From Ceratotherium simum simum (Eukaryota; Chordata; Mammalia; Perissodactyla; Rhinocerotidae), in NCBI RefSeq assembly GCF_000283155.1, contig NW_004454163.1:7346129-7410128 (forward strand): a stretch of DNA of 64,000 bases, in the 5' to 3' direction. The translations under genes were made by a program, and so were the position numbers. Shown one piece after another: positions 46,557 to 58,114 of the stretch; positions within the stretch are counted from its first letter, which is position 1, and every line of letters begins with the position of its first letter. A model generated the notes under the pieces. The model saw only the letters and a program-made list of their open reading frames with translations, had not been told where the DNA came from and ran no database searches.

Positions 46557-46756
46557 GTGGAATGGAGAATATCAAGCAGCACACCTTTACCCTGGCCCAG
46601 TACACCTACACTGCCCTGTCCGCTCTCCGGTACCCCAACGGAGCCCCCGTGGCACGGATTTACAGCGACACTGAGTTCAGCAGCCCTGAGGTTCAGGGTC
46701 CAATCATCAATTTTAATGTGCTCGACGACAATGGGAACATCATTGGTTACTCCGAG
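46557..46756 (+). CDS. MOCOS: MOCOS exon 6
   Basis: This 200-base exon begins GMENIKQHTFTLAQYTY and includes LRYPNGAPVARIYSD and SSPEVQGPIINFNVLDD, ending GNIIGYSE. It is the C-terminal small domain of the NifS-like fold. The acceptor is GTTTTTGAG, with G at -3 rather than a pyrimidine and so slightly weak, but the frame and homology fix the junction. The donor is GTGGGT at 46757. It ends on a codon boundary. Confidence 0.94.
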
Positions 46757-47914
46757 GTGGGTTTTCTTGTCATCTTGCTGGCTTCACAACAGAATTGCTC
46801 TCCTCTGGAACTCTGCAGACTTTCTCAGCACTGAAATTTGCAGTCAAGGCCTCCAGGCTCTTGCAGTAGCTGTGATGAAGCTGGTGTGTGTTGGAGAGGC
46901 CACTGGCCCTTCCTCAGAGGCTCTTGACGTTCATTTACGCAAAGTTGTAACAAGCATGGCTGTTTAGTTTTTCAGTCCTCTTTATGCAGCCAGAAATGGT
47001 CAATTTCAAGCGGGAAGAGAGCAGATAGTGGTTTGCAGGTTCGGAACTACTTGGGTTCTTCAAACAAAATCCACTTCTCAAGGAATCACGTTTCCCCCCC
47101 TCTTCTGAATAGCCATAAACTTTCTGAGGAACAAACTTGAAAATATTCTCCTGAGGGAAATGCCGGTTCTCACTGGTGTTTAGGGGCAGACGCTGTACAA
47201 CCACAGGTTGTCTCTTGGGTGGGTTGACTGTGAAGACCCCTCACTGCCCCTCAGTTATACACCAGGAGAAATGGCCCCGACACCACCCAGAAGCATACAA
47301 TTTTAAATGTTTTTTTTTGGAAGGAGGGTGGAAAATGCATTGGGGGCAAAATGTTTGCCTTCTTAAATGTGTTATTCTAGGTAATTGGTAAAATAAGTTT
47401 CATTCTTGAACCTAAAATAAGTTTGTATTTCCTGAGGGGTGTGGAAGAGGGCAGACAAGTGACCATGAAGTGTGCTGTGGCAGGCGGAGCGGGGAGAGAA
47501 TTCCTCATTTGCCCTGAGAAGCCTCAAAGAGGAGGACCCACCCAGGGAGAGAAAGCTGCCTGTCTAGGTGCCTCATTGACTTTACCAGGACTCTTTTTCC
47601 CTGAGGCTGGACACAGGATGAGATTCTCCCTCTGTGTGTTTGTAGAGGAAGTTCGTCACATGAGTGGAGTGTGTAGCTGAGGCTTGGCCAGCTGTGCCGG
47701 TTCAGGAATGTCCAGCTTTCGTTTTCCTAGGCTTTCAGAACGTCCAGCTTTCGTTTTCCTCAGTGTGGGAAGGATCAGATGGCGTCGTGGCTGGGTTTGG
47801 CTGTCTCTTTTTCAGGGGATGTCTAAAAGAATTTAGCCTTCTATGAGACTTGGAGTTCTTGTTTTTGGTATCCAAGCCTCCTAATTTCATTCTTCCCGCT
47901 GGTGGAAGTCACTC
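46757..47914 (+). other. MOCOS intron 6, 5' part
   Basis: No exon or named repeat. A 19-base word GTCCAGCTTTCGTTTTCCT occurs at 47710-47728 and 47742-47760 (see findings). Confidence 0.45.
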
Positions 47915-48125
47915 TGCACAGTGGTGAAGAGTGGGGTTCAGATTCTGACTGCCTCTTGCTGGCTCTGTGAGCTTGGGCAAGTTAATGTCAGCTCTCCGAG
48001 TCTCTATGAAATGAGGATAACAGTGTACCAGGCTGATAGTGTTGTTAAGAGGATTAAATGAGATACAATATATAATCCCTTAGCATGGAGTCCCGTATGA
48101 AGCAGGTGCTCAATAAATATTGAGC
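47915..48125 (+). repeat. MIR SINE
   Basis: Sense MIR: GGGTTCAGATTCTGACTGCC, GAGCTTGGGCAAGTTAATGT, GAGGATTAAATGAGATACAA and CAGGTGCTCAATAAATATTG. Confidence 0.8.
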
Positions 48126-48329
48126 ATAAAGGCTCCTGGACGGGGAGGTTCTGGTGCTGCGCTATGGTTGCTGGTTTCTGCCCTCCCTGGATGCAGTGCT
48201 CATCCTGCCGCAGCAACCACTTCCTTCACCTGGCTGGGCACAGGCCAGGCCCCTGTGGGATTCTGCAGAGCTCACGGTGAGAGGACACTGAGTCCGATGG
48301 GAAATTAGGATGAAGGGTAAGTGTGACCA

Positions 48330-48885
48330 CAACAGCCTCTTCCACCTACATCCTCTTCTAGGTGGGGTCTCTGTCTCTTCCCATTGAATCTTGGTGGGTT
48401 TGTGACTCGCTCATAACCAACAGAATGCCACAGAAGGTGACAGTGCATGGCTTTTGAGGCTAAGTCAGAAAAGACGAGTCAGCCTCAACATTGTTTCCTG
48501 GGACACTTGCTTTTGGAGCCCCGAGTTACAATGTAAGAAGTTCTACCCTGAGTCTGCCATGCTGTGAGCAAGCCCAGAGCAGGCACTGCAGAGCAGGCAC
48601 TGCGGTGGCAGTCCTGTTTCGAGCCCTCCCGGCTGGGGAGTCAAAAACACACGTAAATAAGTGCCTCTCCAGATGGTTCCAACTCCCAGATGCCACATCA
48701 CTCCCAGCCTTGGAGTCTTCTCAGCTGGGACTTGAGAAATCATGGAACAGAGTCAAGTCATTTCCTCTGTGCTCTTTCTGAATTCCTGACCATCTGTAGC
48801 TGTGAGCACAATAAAATGGTTACTGTTTTATTCCACCAAGTTTAGGTGGCTTGTTTTGCAGCAATGGTAACAGGAACAGAATACG
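48330..48885 (+). mobile_element. MaLR (MLT1-type) LTR remnant
   Basis: CCTCTTCTAGGTGGGGTCTC, AACCAACAGAATGCCACAGA, GAGCAAGCCCAGAGCAGGCA, CACAATAAAATGGTTACTGT and TTTTGCAGCAATGGTAACAG occur in MLT1 LTR order. Confidence 0.65.
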
Positions 48886-49923
48886 AGGTGGGTGGGGGAA
48901 AAAGGTGGACATGGGAGACTTCTAATTCAGCTTGGCAGGAGTTGGGCTGGGGCAGTGAGGGGGCTTCCCTAGGAGCTGCCCTTTGAATGGAGACCATGTG
49001 ACTCTGGAGGTGGAGTTGGTCAGACCCAGTGGTGCTGCCAGGTCTCACCTCAGAGAGCCAGGGAACTCTTGAATTTCATTAGCAGGCTTCCACGTCACTG
49101 AGCTATTCGCCAAGGGTAAAGGAGCAGAGTTGTTTTCCTGAGGCCTCGAAGTTCAACCCAGAGAATGGCTTCTTCTCACTGGGACAGTCTAAGGGAGATG
49201 GCTAGAGTGAAGACAGCCATGGCCTTGACAAGGGGACGTGGGAGGTACCATTGCTGCACTGCCCAGCTGGGAGCCCAGGCTGACTGCGTGATGACCTGTG
49301 GTCTGCAGAGGGCGCCGTACTCCTCATGGCTGCCTCTGGCCATCCCACATGTGACTTTCCAGGGAGAAACCTTGCAAAGGCTTACCCAGCTGGGCCAGAT
49401 GTGTTTGTTTCCCTGAATGCAACTAGGTGACTCCCCCAAGTTTAGCCTGAATCACCTGGGCTGAAGACCCTCACTGGGCCCCCAGGTCCTTGGGGTAATG
49501 GAGTCCTTTACCCAGAGCTGGAGGGGCTGGGACAAATATCCCCTGCGCTAGCCCTGCCTTTGTGGCTTTAATTGCTAATCACGTCCACACTCCAGGGGAG
49601 AGGAGCCTTGGAAAGAGGAAAGAGCCTTGGAAAGAAGAAAGAGCCTTGGAACTTCTGGACTGAACACCAATTCCATGATTCGACCCAAAGTTAGGGACAT
49701 GATGAAAAGCAAATCAGTAGCACACAGCGTCAACACAGTAATGTTTGTAGTCCAGGCTGTGAGCCAAAGTGGGGATGCTTTGTGATCAACCCTGAGGAAG
49801 AGGATGCCAAGGAGCTGCCCCACGGCCCAGCCTCACTCAGATTTTATTCTTGTGAATCTCACTTGAAACATATGGGCTCTTTTTTAAAAAAATTAATTTA
49901 TTTATTAAAATGTTTTTCACTGA
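48886..49923 (+). other. MOCOS intron 6, unassigned
   Basis: Unique sequence, no exon. A 19-base unit GAGCCTTGGAAAGAGGAAA is tandemly repeated from 49603 to about 49650. Confidence 0.45.
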
Positions 49924-50167
49924 GGGGGCCGGCCCGGTGGCGTAGCAGTTAAGTTCGCACGCTCTGCTTTGGTGGCCCAGAGTTCGCAGGTTCGGATCCT
50001 AGGCGCGGACCGATGTACCGCTTGTCAAGCCATGCTGCAGCGGCGTCACATATAAAGTAGAGGAAGATGGGAACCGATGTTAGCCCAGGGCCAATCTTCC
50101 TCAGCAAAAAGAGGAGGATTGGCATCAGATGTTAGCTCAGGGCTAATCTTCCTCACACACACAAAAA
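49924..50167 (+). mobile_element. ERE SINE at an L1 3' end
   Basis: GGGGGCCGGCCCGGTGGCGT head, tail CTTCCTCACACACACAAAAAAA. It abuts the 3' end of the minus-strand L1 that follows. Confidence 0.87.
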
Positions 50168-50887
50168 AACTTTTTTTAATTGAGATATAATTGACATATA
50201 ACATTGTATTAGTTTCAGGTGTACAACATAATGATTTGATATATATATATAGTGAAATGATTACTACAATAAGTTTAGTTAACATCCATCACCACACATA
50301 GTTAAAAAATTTTTTTTCTTGTGATGACAACTTTTAAGATTTCCTCTCTTAGCAACTTGCGAATATGCAGTACGATATTATTAACTATAGTCACCATGCT
50401 ATACGTTACATCCCCAGGACTTATCTTATAACTAGAAGTTTGTACCTTTTGACCACCTTCACCTGTTTCACCCACCCCTTCCCCCCGCCCCCACCTCTGG
50501 CAACCACCAATCTATTCTCTGTATCTATGAGTTTGATTTTCTGTTTTTAGACTCCACATATAAGTAATATCATACAGTATTTGTCTTTCTCTGTCTGACT
50601 TATTTCACTTAGCATAATGCCCTTTAGGTGCATCCATGTTGTTATAAATGGCAAGATTTTCTTCTTTTTTATGGCTGAATAATATTCCGTTGTGTATATA
50701 TACCAAGTTTTCTTTATCCATTCATCCTTCGATGGATACTTAGGTTGTTTCCATGTCTTGGCTATTGTAAATAATGCTGCAATGAATATGGGGGTGCAGA
50801 TATCTTTTCAAGATAGTGATTTCATTTCCTTCGGATAAATACCCAGAAGTGGAATTGCTGGACTGTGTGGTAGTTCTCTTTTTAATT

Positions 50888-51122
50888 TTTTTTTTTTTTG
50901 TGAGGAAGATCAGCCCTGAGCTAACATCCGTGCCAATCCTCCTCTTTTTGCTGAGGAAGACTGGCCCTGAGCTAACATCCCTACCGATCTCCCTCCACCT
51001 TATGTGGGATGCCGCGACAGCATGGCCTGACAAGCGGTGCGTCGGTGCGCCCCCGGGGTCTGAACCTGGGCCGCCAGCAGCAAAGTGCGTGCACTTAACC
51101 ACTACGCCACGGGGCCGGCCCT
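50888..51122 (-). mobile_element. ERE SINE, first of a tandem pair
   Basis: GTGAGGAAGATCAGCCCTGA to CACGGGGCCGGCCC. It is followed by TCTATTTTAAATTTTT and then the second ERE. Confidence 0.87.
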
Positions 51123-51130
51123 CTATTTTA

Positions 51131-51354
51131 AATTTTTTTTTTTTTATAATTTTATGTAAACTTTTATTTTATTTTTTCCCCCAAAGCCCCAGTAGATAGT
51201 TGTATGTCATAGCTGCACATCCTTCTAGCTGCTGTATGTGGGACGCAGCCTCAGCATGGCCAGACAAGTGGTACATTGGTGCACACCCAGGATCCGAACC
51301 CGGGCGCCAGCAGCAGAGTGTGCGCACTTAACCGCTAAGCCATGGGGCCGGCCC
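51131..51354 (-). mobile_element. ERE SINE, second of a tandem pair
   Basis: T tract and TTTCCCCCAAAGCCCCAGTA to GGGGCCGGCCC. The target word CTATTTTAAATTTTT occurs on both sides. Confidence 0.87.
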
Positions 51355-51940
51355 TATTTTAAATTTTTTGAGGAACCTCCATACTGTTTTCCATACTGGC
51401 TGCGTCAATTTACATTCCCACCAACAATGCACAAGGGGTCTCTTTTCTCCACATCCTTGTCATTTGTTGTCTTTTTGAAGATAGCTGTTCTAACAGGTGT
51501 GAGGCGATATCTCTTGTGGTTTTGATTTGCGTTTCCCTGATGAATACTGATGTTATGCACCTTTTCATATACCTGTTGGCCATCTGTATGTCTTCCTTGG
51601 AAAGAGGTCTATTCAGATCTTCTGCCCATTTTTTAATTGGATTGTTTGTTTTACACGTGAGCTCTTAACTTGGAATTTGGCCTGAATTTGATATTTTCAT
51701 TTTTCTCAGGCATACATCCATAACCCAACTGGATAAACTTTTATTATCAGGAACATTTTATAAAATGTGCTTAGTAAACCCATGATAGATCATGGCACTT
51801 TAGAGTAAAATCCCAAGCTCATATTTTCATTTTATTGTTAAGAAAGAGAGGTCCAAATATTGATCTGAAACTCTCTCCCAGGCTGTCAGAGTAAAACTTG
51901 AGGTTCCTAACACTGGTTCCATGTCATATTAAACCTGCAG

Positions 51941-52057
51941 GTGGATAAAATGGCCAGTCTTTACAACATCCATGTGCGGACTGGCTGCTTCTGTAACACT
52001 GGGGCCTGCCAGAGGCATCTGGGGATAAGCAACGAGATGGTCAAGAAGCATCATCAG
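51941..52057 (+). CDS. MOCOS: MOCOS exon 7, active-site cysteine region
   Basis: This 117-base exon (39 codons, in phase at both ends) reads VDKMASLYNIHVRTGCFCNT, then GACQRHLGISNEMVKKHHQ. The Cys in TGACQRH is residue 429 by my count. I take it to be the persulfide-forming cysteine (recorded as Cys430 in human from memory; the one-residue difference is in my count or memory). The acceptor is TATTAAACCTGCAG and the donor is GTTGGT at 52058. Cys-X-Cys just upstream is also conserved. Confidence 0.95.
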
Positions 52058-53090
52058 GTTGGTACTGGACCCTGTGGTCCAAACACTGGTCAGCAGGACC
52101 CAGTGGCGGCACCTCCAGCTACACTGGAGGCTGGCCATATGTCTGGGGTCAGAGCTGGTTCTGTGGGCTCCTTTCTCTGAGCCCACCCTATGGATGTGCA
52201 AAGGAAAAGGGGTCAACAAATATAGAAAATGCTTCAAGATAGTATCTCTATGGCAGTCATTTTTTACTTTGAGGGTAAAAATTTAAAGGCACAAGAGGGG
52301 TTTTAAGAGGGGGCAAGCCTATTGGGAATGTGCTCCTACATGCAGAGGGCCCTTAACTAGTTCAGTCCTACCAGAGTAAAATCGGGTTAGTTAGCTCATC
52401 TCTGGGCTGGGTGAGGAGAGGAACACTTCCAGGGGGCATTCTGCATCTCTTGGAATCCCCTCCCTCCTCCCTCTCCCCTGGGCTGAGGTTTTTCACTTCA
52501 GGGTACAGCCTGTTTTGAGCCATTTTATAAGAATAGTTTGAGTGGCAGAGAGCCCTTAATTATTTCAGAATAGTTTCTAACGAGTTTATTTTGGTTGCCA
52601 CTAAATATTTTAAATACTAGATCTCAACCAACCATGAACTGGGTTTTATTTAAAAAGAGAGAAAGGGAGGCTCAGAACACGAACAGATGCAGTTCCAGAG
52701 ATAATATTTGATCCTGTGGAATGCCGTGGCCCATCTCTTTGGGTGGCTGACCTGGGTTCAGCGCTGGGGGAGGTAGGCAGCCGGAGCGACGACCAATACC
52801 GGGCAGCCGGGTTGGGAGAAACTTGGGGACCTCTTGCTTTCTTTCCCCACCTCCTGGCAGGGGCACTCACACTGCCTTTGGCTTTCATAGTGGCCTCGGG
52901 CTGGTCATTCCTGGGGCAGCATCTCTGTCTCACCCTCCTGTCAAAGGGCAGCTATCAGAGAAGCAGGCCTCCCTTTGGTTCTGAGAGAGGCTGAAGGGAG
53001 TGGCCAGCAGGCGTTTCTCCCATCTCAGCCCTGAGTAGACCGAGAAGCTGAACCATCTGTGCTTCTGAAACTTTGGTCTGTCTTTTGACG
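52058..53090 (+). other. MOCOS intron 7, unassigned
   Basis: No exon, RNA gene or recognisable repeat. Short overlapping frames only. Confidence 0.45.
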
Positions 53091-53094
53091 CCTC

Positions 53095-53260
53095 TGTGGT
53101 TGGCACTGTGTGCAGCTCTGGGTAATGCTTTCATGAAGTATTTCTTTTACCTTTTAATGACCCTTTAAGATTGGGATTGACCCCAATTTACAGTTGAGGA
53201 AAGTGAGGCCCAGAAATTGAGTCCCTGCTCTTGGGGAACTACGCCTCAGGCACACAGCCC
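53095..53260 (-). repeat. MIR SINE fragment
   Basis: CAATTTACAGTTGAGGAAAG and TGAGGCCCAGAAATTGAGTC are the antisense MIR core. Ends unclear. Confidence 0.5.
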
Positions 53261-53410
53261 ATGTTAGAGCTGCAGTTCTCTTTTCAAAAAAAAAAAAACA
53301 AACAAAATTTGTTTTACATTACAAAATTAACAAAATTTGTTTTACAAAACCGTTTCCAATTTCATGAGGAATTAGTCACTCTGGCTGACTTATTTCCCTT
53401 TTAATTCTAG

Positions 53411-53872
53411 GCTGGTCACGTCTGTGGAGACAATGTGGACCTCATAGATGGGCAGCCGACAGGATCTGTGAGGATTTCATTTGGATACATGTCTACCCTG
53501 GAGGATGCCCAGGCCTTTCTCAGGTTCATCATAGCAACCCGACTGTGCCCATCTGATGGCCAGCATCTCCTTCAGGCCACCCCCGGGGAGCCTGCAGCCC
53601 TGCTAGCAGAGAGCGAGGCTGAGAACGCTGTGCCTGCCACCGTGGACAGACGTAGTCCTTCACCTCAGGAAGATGCTTCCTCAGACTCTGGGATTTGGAA
53701 CGACTTGCCCATTGCTGTGGATGCTGGGGGTTTGCACCCACCTCTGCTGGAGGTCACCAGGACCCAGCAGACCCCTTCAGAGAAAGCTGCAGGAGTCCCG
53801 GATGGGGGCCTAGGGCCACATGTTGTCACCAACCTTTACCTCTACCCGATCAAATCTTGTGCTGCGTTTGAG
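53411..53872 (+). CDS. MOCOS: MOCOS exon 8, end of PLP domain, linker, start of MOSC_N
   Basis: This 462-base exon (154 codons, in phase at both ends) starts AGHVCGDNVDLIDGQPTGSV and RISFGYMSTLEDAQAFLRF, closing the NifS-like domain. A poorly conserved linker rich in Ser, Pro, Ala and Glu follows. Conservation returns with GPHVVTNLYLYPIKSCAAFE, the first strands of the MOSC N-terminal beta barrel. The acceptor is CTTTTAATTCTAG and the donor is GTAAGG at 53873. Confidence 0.95.
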
Positions 53873-54149
53873 GTAAGGGTTTTAATGGCAGCACAGAGAC
53901 TGCTTCTTTTTTGTTTACATTACAATGTTTTTTGATAAAGTGAAGAATAAAGTATAGAAAGTGAAGAAAAGCATGGAGAAAATCAAAATCACATTCAGGG
54001 TATTGTGACATATAAAGAGTCGTTCTCCTGCTTTTCTCAGTCTTGGCTGACTTTTGAACATGGCTTTGCTTACAGGGACCCCTGAGCGGACCCTGTTTCT
54101 GAGAGGTGAACACCTAGTTACTGTTAATAATTATGGGTGTAACTTTCAC

Positions 54150-54370
54150 TGAATGTGTGTGCTAGCTCCCTGCCGAAGCATTTTACGTGCTTTGTTTCAT
54201 TCAATCCTTAAACAATAATATGAGGTGCACGGTAATATCATCCCCATTTTGTAGACATGGAGCCTGAGGGTTATTGAGGTTAAGCACTTTGCCCAGGTCA
54301 CCCAGCAATAAATGGTATAGCAGGGATTTCAACCGGGGTCTGCTGACTCCTTGGGTCTACACTCTTATGT
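54150..54370 (-). repeat. MIR SINE
   Basis: Antisense MIR: TTTACGTGCTTTGTTTCATT, CCCCATTTTGTAGACATGGA and TTGCCCAGGTCACCCAGCAA. Confidence 0.75.
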
Positions 54371-54799
54371 GACGTGTTCTGCTCAGGCCTCCCTGTGGAA
54401 GTGAACTATGTTATGTCTTGAAATGTGCTGGCCTGGCGGTTGCCTGAGCTGGGAGACTGGAGTGCCTGCCTTGGCCAGCCAGTCCTGACCCCGCTGCTGT
54501 GGCCAAACTGAGGCTATCTTTCTATAATCTGTGTGTCCCAAATCCCAGGTGAAGGTCCCAGACTCCTGAGGCTCTGGGATGATAGGCTCTTTGACTCCTG
54601 GTCAGACATAGCATGGTCAGGGCTGTTTGTCACCTGCATTTCAGGGTGGTCCCACAGGAGCCTGTCCTCCAGTCTGAGGCCAGAAACAAGCACGTTCACC
54701 CCTACTCCTGAATGGAGGCAGGTGAGGAGTCCATGTTTTCCTTGTGTATCAGGACTCTATTTTCACAGATGGGTCAAGTTCCATAGGATAGCCACATCG

Positions 54800-55090
54800 C
54801 ACAGATAGCACGGGCAGGAATTAGTGTCCCATTTTACAGACGAGGACACTGAGACTCAGTAAGGTTTCATGTTTTGCTATAGGCCTCCCATCCATCTGCT
54901 CATTCAAAAACCACATCCTGAGCACCTGCTACCTGCCAGGCCCTGGCCAGCACCTCGTGTACAGTGATGAGCAAAATGGAAGTGGTTCTTTCACTTGGGG
55001 ACTGCAGTGTTTCAGAAGGGAAACAGACACAAGATCAAACATCACCCAAGGGAATAGAAACACCCAGGTGATAAGGGCCAAGAAGGCAAG
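54800..55090 (-). repeat. MIR core and L2 fragment
   Basis: 54815-54870 is an antisense MIR core (CCCATTTTACAGACGAGGAC). 54895-55090 is antisense L2 (CATTCAAAAACCACATCCTG, CTGCTACCTGCCAGGCCCTG). Confidence 0.55.
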
Positions 55091-55124
55091 AGGTGGGGTA
55101 TGCCAGATGGAAGTCTGGTGGGTG

Positions 55125-55310
55125 GATGTCTTAGTCCGTTCAGGCTGCTATAGCAAAGTACCATCAACTGGGCGGCTTGTAAACAACAGAAATTTCTCTC
55201 TCACAGTTCTGGAGGCTGGAAGGCCAAGATCAAGGCACCGGCGGATTCTGTGTCTAGTGAGGGCTCACTTCCTTGTTCATAGATGGCATTTTCTCACTGT
55301 GTCCTCACAC
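55125..55310 (+). mobile_element. MaLR-type LTR, 5' part
   Basis: TGTCTTAGTCCGTTCAGGCT, CAACAGAAATTTCTCTCTCA, CAGTTCTGGAGGCTGGAAGG and CACTGTGTCCTCACAC. This is the 5' part of a MaLR (MLT1/MST-like) LTR. Confidence 0.65.
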
Positions 55311-55319
55311 AAGCCACAA

Positions 55320-56812
55320 TTTAGAAAAATTAAAATTTAACTTTATTTTGAAATAATTTTAAGTTTAAATAAAAATTGTAGCTATAGTACATAGCGCTCC
55401 CGTATACCTTTCATTCAGATTTTCTGATTGTTGACTTTTCTGAATCATTTGAGAATAAGTTGCACAATGATGCCTCTTTACTTCTTAATACTCTAGTATA
55501 TATATCTCAAGTTCAAGGACACACTCTGACATAACCCTAGTGCAACCATCAAAATTAGGAATTAACATTGACTCAATATTACATCTAATCCACAGACCCT
55601 GTTCAGATGTCACCTATTGTCCCCATGCTGTCGGCTATGGGTCTAGGATGCAGTCCGGAATCATGTGTTGCATATAGTTGTCATGTCTCTTTAGCCTCCT
55701 TCACTCTGGAAAAGTTCTTCAGACTTTCCTTGTCTTTTAGGACCTTGATATTTTTATCGAGTACAGTCCAATTACTGTATGTCCCTTAATTTGGGATTAT
55801 CTGAGGCTTCCTTAGGATTTCTGTGTTTTTGGCAGGAATACCACAAGGGTGATGCTCTGCTTTCTCAGTACATCCCAGAAGGAGACACACTCTGTTAGTT
55901 TGTCCCAATGCTGGTGATGTTAACTATTATCACTTGGTTAAGATGGGGTCTGCCAGGTTTCTCTACTGTAAAATTTATTAATAAATATGTTATACTTACT
56001 AATTAATAAGTATTTTGTGGAGTGATACTTTGAGAATATGTAAATAACTGTTCCTTATCAAATTTTCATTTATTAGATGTAGCATTTATTGATGACTTCT
56101 GCCTAAATCAATTATTGGTATGATGGTTGGAAAATGGTAATTTTTCAAATTCGATCATTCCTTCTAGATTTATTAGTTGGTGTTCGGTTGTAGGGTAGAG
56201 CTTTCTTTCGTGTATATTTAGTAATTAATTCTTTTTGTTGTTGTTGTTGAGGAAGATTCGCCCTGAGCTAACATTTGTTGCCAATCTTCCTCTATTTTGT
56301 ATATGGGTCAACACCACAACATGGCCGCTGACAAGTGGTATATGTCCACACCCGGGAACTGAACCTGGGCCACTGAAGCAGAGGGCGCTGAACTTAACTA
56401 CTAGGCCACCGGGCCGGCCCCAATTCTTTTTTTTTTTTAATCTACATAGACTCCTGGATTCTTATTTTGCATAAAAGGTTACAACCCATCACTATCAGTA
56501 TTTATTTTGATCCTCAAATTGCTGCAGACTTGGTCAGTGGGAGCTCCTACAAGCCAGCTCCTGTGTCCTTTTGATATATCCCCATCATTCTTTGAGCACT
56601 TTCTTACTGTCTGGTCCAACAAGATACTCTAGACTCCTTCTATATTTCCCCTGCCTGGGAAATGGAATTGGCCATTTCTTCAGGGAACCTCACTTCTTTT
56701 ATTAGAGAATGATATTTAGAAATGAATACCTGATTGCTAGGTCTGATCATTACTTCTGAGATGTTACTGCTTCTATGCTCTCTCAGTGTACAGAGCTTAG
56801 AAATACATTGCA
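55320..56812 (-). mobile_element. Old L1 3'UTR region, minus strand, copy 1
   Basis: Contains TTGAAATAATTTTAAGTTTA, GTCACCTATTGTCCCCATGC, GTATTTTGTGGAGTGATACT and CCCATCATTCTTTGAGCACT, antisense L1M-type 3' sequence. An ERE splits it. A related copy is at 58745-59700. Confidence 0.65.
56235..56420 (-). mobile_element. ERE SINE, short
   Basis: GAGGAAGATTCGCCCTGAGC to GGGCCGGCCCC. The flanks share AATTCTTTT. Confidence 0.82.
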
Positions 56813-57015
56813 TTAGTTTTCTATTGCTGCTGTAACAAATTATCATGAACTTTTAACAGGATTCATCTGATTAGATTGGGCCCACCTGGATAATCCAGGA
56901 GTGTCTCCCCATCTGAGTCCTCAACTTCAATCACATCTACAAGTTCCTTTTGTCTAAATCCGGGGATTAGGACATGGACATCATTGATGGGGACCGTTAT
57001 TCTGCCTAACACATA
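56813..57015 (+). mobile_element. MaLR-type LTR with internal deletion
   Basis: CATTAGTTTTCTATTGCTGC and TGTAACAAATTATCATGAAC at the left. GATTGGGCCCACCTGGATAA and GGGGATTAGGACATGGACAT at the right. The middle of the LTR is missing. Confidence 0.6.
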
Positions 57016-57044
57016 TATGAATGTGTTAAGACTTTTGGGACACC

Positions 57045-57090
57045 CTTCACACACACACATCTGTATTTCTCTCTCTCTCTCTCTCATCTA
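57045..57090. repeat. (CA)n and (CT)n simple repeats
   Basis: CACACACACACA followed by CTCTCTCTCTCTCTC. Confidence 0.9.
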
Positions 57091-58114
57091 GCCATAGCCA
57101 TAATTTCACACTAATACGTCGAATTCCAATCCAACAACACAGGGTTTATTCTAGCTATCCCTCTTTCCATACTTGTAATTCCTGTGAGAACCTGGCTCCC
57201 ATTATCCTCCATGAATACTTATTTGCTCAACTCCTCCTTATGTAACCAAAACCCCAGCTGCACCAGCTGAAATCTCAGCCCACACATGCCAGTTTCCCCC
57301 TCCCTCAACCCATACACGCAGGCCGAAAGCTTGGCCCAGAGGAAGAGGAAGAAGGAAGGAGGAAGCCAGTAAATTAAATTTTTAGGTGACAAAGGATAGA
57401 AAATTATGGACGTGTTCCAACAAATAGGTGTCAAGAACTGTGAAGGTGCTGAGATTTTGCCCTACTTATAAGTGACAAGCTCGCCTGCCACAGCTTCATG
57501 GATGCTGGCAAAGGACATGAGACTCCTGGGTCAGAGGTAAAGGACTTTATTCCTCACAGCACAGCAGGCAGCATGAGCTTCATGTTTGTGTTGGTTCCCT
57601 TTGCCTCCCAAGTCCCAAGAGGGAGTACAGAGGGGCCTAGGTGGATGGGACATAGCCAAGGAACTCCTGACTCAGGGAACCTGACTCTTTTATAATGGGA
57701 TGCAAGAAAACTTCCCTAGCCACTGCTTAGGACGAAGACATTATCTTTATAATACTGGACTGTAAGCAAGCCTGCCCTCCACTCCAGAGGATTGTATGGC
57801 TGTTCACTATACAAACATCCTCAGAAAGATAGTCTGGAACAACAGACATGCAGAAGCAAGAAAGATCCATGGAGAATTGCCTCCCAATAACAGATTGACT
57901 TCTAAAAAGTTACTTGTAACTCAAAACATGTTTTCCTGTGGAAATAATGATTAATGGTGGTTTCTGGGCTTCTCCGTGAAGACTAATATATATAGACCAT
58001 AATAGTGCTGAGCTCGAGTGCTGTGCTAACAGAAGCAGCCGTAGTCTACAGGGAGAGGTTATTTGATACACAAGAAAAACGAAGGGAGGAGGTAAAGGGA
58101 TTAACATCTATGGA
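57091..58114 (+). other. MOCOS intron 8, unassigned
   Basis: No exon. From about 57480 to 57780 the text (GGACTTTATTCCTCACAGCA, CTTTTATAATGGGATGCAAG) could be a degraded LTR, but I cannot support it. Confidence 0.4.

Larger units (their letters stand above)
50168..51650 (-). mobile_element. L1 LINE 3' part, minus strand
   Basis: Antisense L1: TTGAGATATAATTGACATAT, CATCCATCACCACACATAGT, TATGGCTGAATAATATTCCG, and GCGTTTCCCTGATGAATACT. It is the same type of L1 as at 22678. Two ERE SINEs interrupt it. Confidence 0.87.
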
